From positions 270,530-334,529 of the forward strand of contig CACRSC010000006.1 in assembly GCA_902651635.1 (NCBI GenBank): a DNA stretch of 64,000 nucleotides, written 5' to 3'. Source of the stretch: Mastigamoeba balamuthi (lineage: Eukaryota > Evosea > Mastigamoebida > Mastigamoebidae). The position numbers were made by a program, and so were the translations under genes. Positions 55,527-64,000 of this stretch are shown here, piece after piece (the stretch's first letter is position 1; every line of letters begins with the position of its first letter). The notes below the pieces were generated by a model that was not told the DNA's origin, did not search any database, and saw nothing but the letters and a program-made list of their open reading frames with translations.

Positions 55527-58500
55527 TCAGCGGCCGCCGGGTGTTGCCTTGCTGATGAACGCCACAAACTGCTTCTGCCCCGGGGTCGACGGCGTCTGCT
55601 GCGCAGGCGACGGCGCCGTGGCAGACTTCTTCCCGATGGAGACCATCATCCGGGGCTCCGCGGGAGACATGGCCACCGCCGCCCCTCCCCTGGCCCTCTT
55701 TGCCGGCGGCGCTCCCGCAGGCCCCGTGGCGTACTCGGGCGGCGCGTCCTCGGCGCGCGTGAAGGGCTTTGGCCTGCCGAGCCCCCAGATGCGCTGGTAC
55801 AGGTCGACAAGCAGGCAGCGCAGCACGCTGTCGTACGCGCTGATGGGCCCGTTGATCGCCGTCCACAGCCTCATCGCGGCGTCGGACCCCGCGGCGGACC
55901 CGTACGCGTCAAGCAGCGCCCCGAGTCTCGCGCGCGGCACCCTGGCCAGCGCCCTAGCGAGCCCCCTGCGTACGTACGGCAGCTCTGACTCGTCCTCGAT
56001 GACGCCCAGCAGGCGTGGCAGCTCGCCGAGCGCGTCGACAGAGCAGATGGCCTCGAGTGCCGCCATCCGTATCTCGGCGCCGTGCTCGCGCTGCGACGCG
56101 TGGGTCCAGAGCAGCGGGAGCAGCTCGGGCTGCGGGCAGGTCTCGTGAATCGAGGCGAGCGACCAGAGGCACGCGCGGGTGATCACGTTGCGGTGCGATG
56201 GCACTATCTTATCGGCGTCGAGCAGCCTGCGCAGCTGCTTGGCCGCCTTGCGCGCGAGGTCGACGCTGTCGGGCCCGTACGCGGCGACGCCGAGCGCCCG
56301 GGCGCGCGCGGCCTGCAGGTAGGCGTCTGTGAACTGGTTGTCCGTGTTGTCATTGTTCTTGATCATGTAGCGCAGCAGCTCGATGGCCTCGCGCGGCGTG
56401 CACAGGCCCCCGGGCCCCCGGGTCATCGCCAGGGCCTCGGGGAAGTTGCGCCGCACGTAGTACGAGGGCAGGTCGGTGATCTGGTTGGGCAGGCTCTGCT
56501 TGTTCATCTTGGCCGCGGCGCTCTGGTCGTCTGCGAACGGGGACGACGAGTAGGCCAGCTGGTTGGCGAACTTGATGACCGAGTTGGGCGCGCCGATCTC
56601 GAACGGCAGCTGCGCGAGGCCGCGTGCCGCGTCTATGCGGACCTTCCAGTACGTCGTCTCGCTGCGCACGATGCCCTCGAGCACCTGCACGCAGAGCGCG
56701 CTGCCCCCTCGGGCCACGATGCCCTGCACGGCCTCGCGCTGCGCCGCGACGTCCCTGTCGCGCTCGAGCTGGTTGATCCACATGAGCTCGGGCTTGCGCA
56801 TCGCTATCTGGTGCACAAAGTCCATCTCGGGGTCCACGCGCAGCCAGAACACCGGTATGCCCGTCTTGTAGTTCCCGCCGGCCCCCACCGCCAGTATGGG
56901 CGCCTGCGACACCGCCACGGGCACGGCGGGCGAGGGCCGCGACCCCGGGGGCGCCGGGGAGCCGCCCTCGCCCGGCGACTCTGCGCCCGCGTCGGCAGAG
57001 GGCGCGGGCGCGGCCGCCGCGGTCACCGCCGGGGGCTGGTTGCGGCGCTTGCGGGCCTTGCGCGTGCGCGTGTAGCAGCGGAACTCCATGAGGTTGTAGT
57101 CCGAGTCGAACGTGACCTCGTTGTCGTAGGGCACGCACTGCGGCTGCACGTGCGTCCCGTCCGACTCCCACTGCCTCATGATGAACTTGCCCGCGATCGT
57201 GCCCTCCTTGGCCCCCGCCTGCGACCCGCCCTGCTGCTGCTGCTGCGACGCCGACGCAGAAGCCGACGCGTCGGCCCCAGCCTTGTCCGGCGCCGCCGCG
57301 GCCGCCGCGTACGGGTCGGGGTCGATGCGCAGCGTGAACTCGATGTGGCGCTTCTTGCGGTTGTACCAGAACCCGGCGGCCATCGGCGGGAACCCGCGGC
57401 CGGCGATCCACCTCTCAGCGAAGGCCCTGAGGTCCTCGGAGCAGCGCGGCGCCGCGCGCTCGAGCACGACGTCGGTCGACAGCGGCAGGCGCTCGCCCAC
57501 GATCGACTTGATGACTTCGCTGAACGCGACGGCCCCCACGCGGCGCGCGAGCATGTGCACAACCATCGCCGAGTGCAGCGCGAACGACGACGCGTCGGTC
57601 ATCTCCGACGGGCAGACGTACGGGCTCTGCACGCCCGAGGGCACCGACACGGGCGCGCGCCACGGCAGCGAGCGCGCGGCCTCCTCGCAGTCCTCGGCCA
57701 GGCGGTAGCGCACGTGGTTGTAGCCCAGGAAGCGCGTGAGGAACTCGCGCTGCATCCACGAGCCCAGGCCGAGCACGAGCCAGAGGTCCTGCTCGTAGCG
57801 GCGCGGGCCCACGAGCGCGCCGAACCACTGGCGCGCGATGGCGAGCGCGACGGCCTCGGAGAGCTCGTCGTGGGCGTCGACGACGTCGGGCCCGTGCAGC
57901 AGCGCCTCCGAGAGCACCGCGAGGCCCGCGAACGAGCCCGCGATGGGGAACGACCCCGGGTCGGGGACGAAGCAGAGGCAGAGCCACGGCCACGGCAGCA
58001 CGCCCACGGCGGCCTCGCAGAACTTGAGCGCCTTGCGCGGGGCGCCGCTCTCGTCGAAGCAGTGCTGCGCGTGCTCGAGGCGCCCCGACGGGCACGCAGC
58101 GAAGAGCCGAGGGTCCCCGTTGACGTCCTTGGCCGCCTCGATGTCGCCCGCGACGAATCCCACGCTGCGCGCAGCCACGGGCTCCGCCAGCGCGTACCTG
58201 AACGACGTCCACCTGCGTTGCCCAGAGGACCCCCCCCCGCCAGAGAGGCAGCCGCGCTGTGAGCACAAGGGGTTCTCACAGAGAGGAGGTGAGAAGCGAA
58301 GCGAAGCGGGGGCACTTGGGGTCGTCGGGCAGCGGCTCCTTGGCGAGGAGGTCGCCCGAGGCGACGACGTGGAAGCGCGAGGGCACGACGATCTCGACCT
58401 CCCATAGGCAGGCCTCGACGGGGTCGTCGACGCAGGCGAGCCAGAGCGGGGCGCTGTCGGCCTCTGCGTTCTCCGTCCAGCACATGTCGCGGCCCTCTGC

Positions 58501-59200
58501 GTAGCGCAGCACAGACGACGCCTGCTCGGCCTCGTACTCGACGCACACGTCAAACTGCTCGCTGCCCAGCGTCGGCGGCGAGGCCACGAGGAGCTCCCCG
58601 ACGGCCGAGTCGCGGCAGGCGGCCTGGTAGTGGCGCAGCCAGCGCTCCAGGCCGTCGCGGGCCGTGTGCCGCGGCGCCGGCGACTCGAGGAAGTTGGACG
58701 TGCTCCACGCAGCGACGCACCCTGCCGGCACCTCCACAGACCTGGGGAGGAGCCCCGAGCGTCAGGCAAAACGCGCTCAGCGACGTGCCCAGATGGGTTC
58801 GCATTCCCGGGAATCCGAATCCAGATTTGAGAGAGATATGCCGGAATATCTCCACGGGGGATTATTCTCATGCTGGTCAAACGCGTCGCCCAACGCACTT
58901 CACGCGCAGGCGCGGGCGGAGGTGGAGGGCGACGCCTTCCTGCCGCAGCCTCTCGAGGGCCACGATGGGGGCGCTGTCGTGGTGGCAGGGCTCGAGCGTG
59001 AGGACGGCCCTGGCGCGCATCGCGTGCGACGGGCGCGCGGGGTCGACGCGCACGCGGACGCGAGTGCGGACGACGCGGAACGGGCGCTCGCCGCGGTCGC
59101 GCTGCTCCTCGATGATGCGGTCGATGTCCTCGCGGTCGAGGGCGTCGCTGCCGTGCGACGGCGTGTCGAGCGCGCGGCGCGATGTCTCGTCGTCCTCCAT
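55527..59200 (-). CDS. TAF2: TFIID subunit TAF2 (M1-aminopeptidase-like)
   Basis: ATG at 59200 (MEDDETSRRALDTPSHGSDA), stop at 55527; three or more exons, ~1,150 residues. After an N-terminal region, the second exon carries WTENAEADSAPLWLACVDDP and VEACLWEVEIVVPSRFHVVA. The third begins near 58210 with FRYALAEPVAARSVGF, then CLCFVPDPGSFPIAGSFAGL, LAIARQWFGALVGPRR, DLWLVLGLGSWMQREF and LGYNHVRYRLAEDCEE. This fits TAF2, whose aminopeptidase-like domain lacks the HExxH zinc site, and none is seen here. Later parts are HEAT-like (YVRRGLARALARVP). TAF2 binds core-promoter DNA in TFIID. Length is in the family's range (~1,100-1,400). An internal low-complexity Gln/Ala/Ser stretch lies at about 57240-57300. 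Confidence 0.85.
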
Positions 59201-59507
59201 CGCGCCGCCACTTCGCGATATTTACAAATAATATCTACGCCAAATAATATCCGGTTTTTCTCTGCTGACGTGTACACGTCACAGCAAACACATACAACTG
59301 AGACCGGGATAGATATCTTATCATGGAGTAGATAAGCCCTCCAAGCCTGGCACATCAACAGTCAAAGTACCTTCGACTGAGAACGGGTTATTGGGTTACT
59401 ATTGTTCTTTCTCATTGAGAGATAGGGGGCACAGCCTGGTTGTATGTGTACAAGAGGCGGGCCCAGCCGGGAGAGGTCCGGCGGTGTGCAACGGAGGCAG
59501 AGGGAGC
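59201..59507. other. Intergenic stretch between TAF2 and the amylase gene
   Basis: AT-rich, ~307 bases, between the TAF2 start and the amylase stop (both minus). It should contain the TAF2 promoter. No specific motif assigned. Confidence 0.4.
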
Positions 59508-62500
59508 TCAGCACTTGGAGGGGAGGCCGAGGTCGGCGTTGGAGACGGAGGTGGACATCTTCATCCACCTGCGCATGGCGAGGACGACAGCCTTGTCCCT
59601 GTGGGTCCTGGTGTAGACGGTCATGTCGTAGCCGCAGGAGTTGGGGTCGCTGGCCTTGGTGTAGGGCATGCCGTGGCAGCCGTCGCAAGTGTACTTGCAC
59701 AGCGAGCAGTCCGACTTGCCGTCAGGGATGCCCTGGCCGGCGCCGTTGTCGCCCCAGAAGAAGGAGGAGAGGACGAGGCGGACGGGGTAGTCGTTGTCGT
59801 TGTCGGCGGCGCCGTTGGGGTTGGAGAAGAGCTTGACCTCGAAGCCCCTGTGGGCGGCCACGTCGCGCTCCTTGATGAAGACGCTGCCCTCGCCGGCCAT
59901 GTCGCGGGACGACGAGCCAGGGTTCTGCTGGTCGGCGTCGTCGTTCTGGATGGCCTCGCGGCGCTTGCTGATCTTGCCGCAGTCGACCTGGGGCTCCTTG
60001 GGGTACCCGCTGTGCCAGATCTTCACCTTGAGGATGTCGGCCTCGCTCCAGCCGGCCGCGCGCAGCTTGTTCTCCAGGCCCGCGCCATAGTTGTAGCCGC
60101 TGTCGGTGTTGCACAGCAGCAGGTCGGCCTCGCCGCCGAGCAGGACCTCGAGCCACGTGATCCAGTCCGTGGGCATAGACCCACCCATGTTCCTCCTCAG
60201 CTGCGCACGTAACGGAGGTGTTAGAGACCGTATGAGGTGCGGAAGACGCGGAGTGCGATGACACAAGATAACCCTCCCCTTAGTCGAAAACAATCCTTCC
60301 TCCAGAGACAGGAGGGACAAACAACAAGATGGAGGGGACTGACCTTGGAGAGAATGGCAACAAGGTCATCAGGCTGGATGTGCTTGGCGGCGTCGATGCG
60401 GAAGCCGCTGAACCCGATCGACAGGATGCTGGTGAGGTAGTCGGCGATCCTCTCGCGGACGTTGTCGCGGCCGGTGTGGAGGTCGGTGAGGCCAGTGAGC
60501 CAGCCGGCGTTCAGGATCAGCGGGGAGCTCCACGAGTTCAGCTCGCGCTCGCAATGGAAGTCGAGGGGGCCGTAGGGAACGGCGGGGAACTCCTGGAGGG
60601 GGTTCTTGCCGGTGTGCTGGTTGTACGTGTACGTGAAGCCCTGCGAGTAGAAGGGAGACATCTGATCCGCGCTCGAGTTCTTGTTGGGCCAGTACGTGCA
60701 GCCGCCCCTGGAGTTCCTGTGGTGGGGGTTGATGTCGTTGCCCGAGCCGACCATGTGGTTGATGACAGCGTCGGCGTAGACCCTGACGCCGTACTTCCTG
60801 CAAGTGTAGATCTGCGAGACATTGCTTGTGAGCAGCCGACTGAAGACGCGTATGTGGGAGAGAAAGAGAGAGAGAGACAGAGAGAGACAGAGAGAGACAG
60901 AGAGAGACAGAGAGAGACAGAGAGAGACAGAGAGAGACAGAGAGAGACAGAGAAAGAAATGATAGAGAGAGAGAGAGAAAGAGAAAGAAATGATAGAGAG
61001 AGAAAGAGAGAGAGAGAGAGACAGAGAGACCGCGAACCATGCGACGGAGATCGGCGTGGGTGCCCATGCGGCCCTCGAAGCGGTACGAGACGGGCTGGTA
61101 CATGAAGTACCAGGGGTTCATGATGCCGTTGAAGGGCTGGAGGCTCATGACCTGCTCCTGCATGGGGAAGACCTTGACGCCGGCCCAGCCCATGGCGGCG
61201 AGGGACTGGCACTCGGCCTCGATCTCCTTGTGGGGCCAGCCGAAGAGCTCGACGATGGCGCCCTTCTGGCCGCCGCGGAAGTCGCCGTCGGTCCTGTCGA
61301 CCTTGGGGGCCGACCACTGGAAGTCGATGTCGGCGAGCCTGAGGACGGCGCCGTCCGAGCCCAGGACGCGGACGATGGCGGGGCCGGCCGCGGCGGCGGT
61401 GTAGGTCTTGGTGTTGCTCGACTGCGCGGCGCCGTCAAACTCGTACGTGAGCGTCACGCCCGAGTCGCGGTGCTGGGCCACGATGGTGACCTGGACGCTC
61501 GTGCGGCTCGCGTCGTACACCAGGTGGGCGTGGCCGACCAGGCGCCAGTAGTCGCCGAAGCTCTCCTGGTAGTCGGCGTCCCCGGGCTGGGGCGTGTACC
61601 ACATGTTCGCCGCGTACTTGGGGTCGACGTCGATCTGGTCACCCTGCAAGGCCGGCGTCCATCGCGGACCGGTTTGAGCCACGCGCCGGCCACGGCAACG
61701 GGGTGGGGAAGTGTGCGATGCTGCGATGCCCGCACCTGGCAGCGGTTGTCGGTGAAGGTCTGGCAGCCGGGGAGGACGGCGGGGCTGGGGCAGTCGGTGC
61801 CGCGGACGCAGGTGGTGCCCGAGGCGCTCAGGGCGTCGGGGCAGGCGGTCCAGCCGTCCTGGCAGAGGACCTTGCAGGCAGACGACTGGCAGGCGACGCC
61901 CTTGACGCCGGCGCCGCTGGCCGAGCAGGTCTTGCCGCAGCCGCCGCAGTTGTTGATGTCGGACGTGGTGTCGGTCCCGCACTTGGTGCCGTTGCACGTC
62001 ACGAACGGGCTGACGCAGACGCAGGCGCCCTGGGCGTCGCACTGGCCGTGGGCCCCGCACGTCCCGGGGGCGCACGTGCACGCGGCGCCGCTGTAGCCGT
62101 TGTCGCACTGGCACGTGTACCTGGCGGCGCAGCGCCCGGTGGTCTGGCAGTGGCCGTGGCCCGAGCAGTCCATGGGGCAGCCCTGCAGGATGGACGGACA
62201 CACGCAAAAAAGGGGGAGGGCAGAACGGTTGAGTCGCTATGAAGGGATGCTGGGGGCGGGGGGGTGGCGGACCTTGCTGAAGGTCTCGACAGAGGAGAGG
62301 GAGCCGGAGAACGCCTTGAGGGTGTAGACGCCGGGCTGGGACACAACGTAGTTCTTGTTGCCGTTGTTGTCCCACGAGTTGGAGCCGTCGTTGAGCACAA
62401 AGGTGACCTTGTTCGCAGCGATGGTCGTCATCCACCACCTGCGCACACAAACGCAGCCGCGACAAATCGGCAATTACGTGGCGCAACACTTGTGAGGACA

Positions 62501-63186
62501 AGGGACGCCAAGAGCTTGGTGAGAGAGTGAGAGAGCAACGCACGACGAGGACGAGGGCCACGACGAGTTGTCCGAGCGGATCATGGGGACGCCGGGGGCC
62601 GTGGTCCTGTTGAAGCGGAGTGCCAAGTGAGAACAGGCCTTCCAGACATACGCTCCCGTTACTGCCGCGGGCACCCAGCCCGTGCCCAGCCACACAATCA
62701 AGAGCGCAAAAACATGCCAAAGAGCAACACGGGGGGGAAAGTCGGCAGGAAAAAAAAGGCAGGGGCACAGAGCACACAGGCAATGACATCACATGACGGT
62801 ACTATTTGACCGTTAGAGAGGAAAAATACAACACCCCGTGTAACAGGTGCAGTTTGAAAAAGCGCGAGGACCTGGACTTTTTTTTCTGGGGAATTTTTGA
62901 AAGATCGGGGTGACTGGGTGGGAGAGACAACCGCATGGTGCAGACAAAAACACGGTCGCATGGCGGTTCTATCGCGCATGGACTGCCCTTGGGTAGCCAC
63001 GGATCGCGCTGGGGGGGACATGGGGAAGGGGGAAGGCTATGCGCACCAGCCGGCGCCGTTTGCGTTGTAGTGGATGCGGGGAGCAGACCACGACGACTGG
63101 TAGTAGAGACGGAAGACGCCGGAGCCAGGCTGGAGCTGGCCCAGGGTACAGGCAGCCAGCAATACGGTGGCAACTAGACCGCGCAT
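59508..63186 (-). CDS. Secreted modular alpha-amylase (GH13) with starch-binding and EGF-like parts
   Basis: ATG at 63186 starts a signal peptide (RGLVATVLLAACTLGQ). It is followed by a CBM26-like starch-binding module (VFRLYYQSSWSAPRIHYNAN, later VTFVLNDGSNSWDNNG and PGVYTLKAFSG). Then come EGF-like repeats (MDCSGHGHCQTTGRC, GTCGAHGQCDAQGACVC), a Cys-rich NNCGGCGKTCSASG linker, a beta-rich region, and the GH13 barrel: DAVINHM, GFRIDAAKHI (nucleophile Asp), ITWLEVLLGG (acid/base Glu) and IQNDDADQQNPGSSSRDM, where other members have His in place of the Ala (from memory). It hydrolyses starch or glycogen outside the cell or in food vacuoles. At least seven exons; the last two are 60821-60344 (approximate start) and 60200-59508. 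An intron at about 60822-61038 is filled by an AGAGAGAC repeat. Confidence 0.85.
60862..61030. repeat. (GAGAGACA)n simple repeat in an amylase intron
   Basis: Purine-only array of GAGAGACA/GAGAGAAA units, about 170 bases, inside an intron of the amylase gene. It is strand-asymmetric (purine on plus). Confidence 0.9.
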
Positions 63187-64000
63187 GGTTGCCTGCGTGC
63201 AGAGGGAGAGACCGTTACGGTTGAACCAATAATTGAATGAATGAGACGCACTTGACGGTTTTTATGCAAAAGAAATATGAACGAGATATTTCAAGGGGGC
63301 ACATCGCTACTGAACGATGACGTGCGTTTTTGCGCGTTCTGTGATTTTTCATGAGTGTTTTCTGAGGAAATTCTCTCGTGCAGCTCAGCGCGGTTATTTT
63401 CATGTCGAAAAAGCCGTTGGGGACTCCTATCAGATAAGCAAGTCCTTCTCGCGGGCTCTCTTAGCACGTTTTATGGCATTAGGCATACGGGAGAGGGATA
63501 CACTCGCCCTTTTTGCCCGGTGACGAGAGAGTGCCCGGAAAAATCCCCTGAGCTCCTCTCCTGAGCTCTCTCCGGGGAAACGGGATATTAATTCGTGCCC
63601 AAAGAGAAAAAAAATCGAGGGCACCGCAACCGCAATTCTTGGCGAGAGCCAGAGATCTGTAAACAATCATGGCGTTGCGCACGTGGTGACGGACGGGACG
63701 AAGAGACAGGGCTTATTGAAAGAATAATGGTGGGTGATAAAGCACTCCAGTCCGAAAAGATTCACTGGTGTGGCGTTCAAGTGTAGAGTCAATTGTCGAC
63801 ATGAAGACTTGGCACACAACTATTTTGACAGTACATATCCAAGAGACTCCGGGATATTTCTGCACTGAAAATACCCTTTCGATCAGAGAATCGTCAGTCT
63901 ACACTGGCCTGTTACAGCCAGTGGCACTCTGTGCGTGCCAATCACCCCCAGAGATACAACAACGAGGGGCCCAGCAGTGATTGGAGGGTGTGTGTAGGGT
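63187..64000. other. Region upstream of the amylase, nothing recognised
   Basis: Contains the amylase promoter, then short open frames without domains. An AT-rich section follows to the window's end. Confidence 0.45.

Noticed and set aside
56082-58262. 726-residue plus-strand open frame over TAF2
   Set aside because: Arg/His/Leu-rich shadow frame with no domain; TAF2 on the minus strand explains the region.
60862-61030. Coding repeat (Leu-Ser runs on minus strand)
   Set aside because: The open frame through the simple repeat is chance; the flanking exons splice cleanly without it.
1-64000. CRISPR array, retrovirus-like element or bacterial operon
   Set aside because: No regular repeat-spacer array, no reverse transcriptase, capsid or LTR pair, and gene structure is eukaryotic throughout.

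Overview
The window looks like nuclear DNA of a unicellular eukaryote. Almost every recognisable gene is broken by short introns (about 50-250 bases, mostly GT-AG, at least one and probably two GC-AG), intergenic spaces are small, and conserved eukaryotic genes are present: nucleoporin NUP205/192, TAF2, mitochondrial methylcrotonoyl-CoA carboxylase beta, an UNC93-like transporter and a TRP-type channel. LRRs of plant-like GxIP type, UBR boxes, Cys-rich receptors and a GPR1/FUN34/YaaH acetate-type transporter suit a free-living amoeboid or flagellate protist (amoebozoan or apusomonad-like is my guess). I cannot assign a species.

Layout. 1-4.0 kb: two tandem paralogues with C-terminal UBR boxes, separated by a TA-flanked MITE. 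4.0-6.2 kb: AT-rich repeats with a Tc1/mariner remnant. 6.3-16 kb: GC-rich genes (duplicated-motif protein, acetate-type transporter, a Cys-rich single-pass receptor, a small conserved protein, a Cys-rich membrane protein). 15.9-22.2 kb: AT-rich island with a broken Crinkler-like fragment, about 2.5 kb of apparent non-coding DNA and an intact 11-exon receptor gene. 22.4-39.5 kb: GC-rich block with a RanBP2-zinc-finger/BTB gene divergent from NUP205, a small type I membrane protein, a STE20-like pseudokinase, a MEDS-cyclase-like protein, an UNC93-like MFS protein and MCC beta. 39.6-47.7 kb: a second AT-rich island with PIF/Harbinger, piggyBac and hAT elements and two single-N assembly joins. 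48-63.2 kb: a coiled-coil protein (possible HAUS4), a zinc-finger TRP channel, an unknown protein, TAF2 and a secreted modular alpha-amylase.

The most striking item is the minus-strand gene at 19071-22174. All splice phases agree and give an 879-residue single-pass receptor: signal peptide, LRR N-cap, eight LRRs (one exon each), five PSI/plexin-like Cys repeats, a Ser/Gln stalk, a transmembrane helix, and a cytoplasmic PARP-type ADP-ribosyltransferase domain with an intact H-Y-E triad. I know of no described receptor-type PARP with this design. It would link extracellular recognition directly to intracellular ADP-ribosylation.
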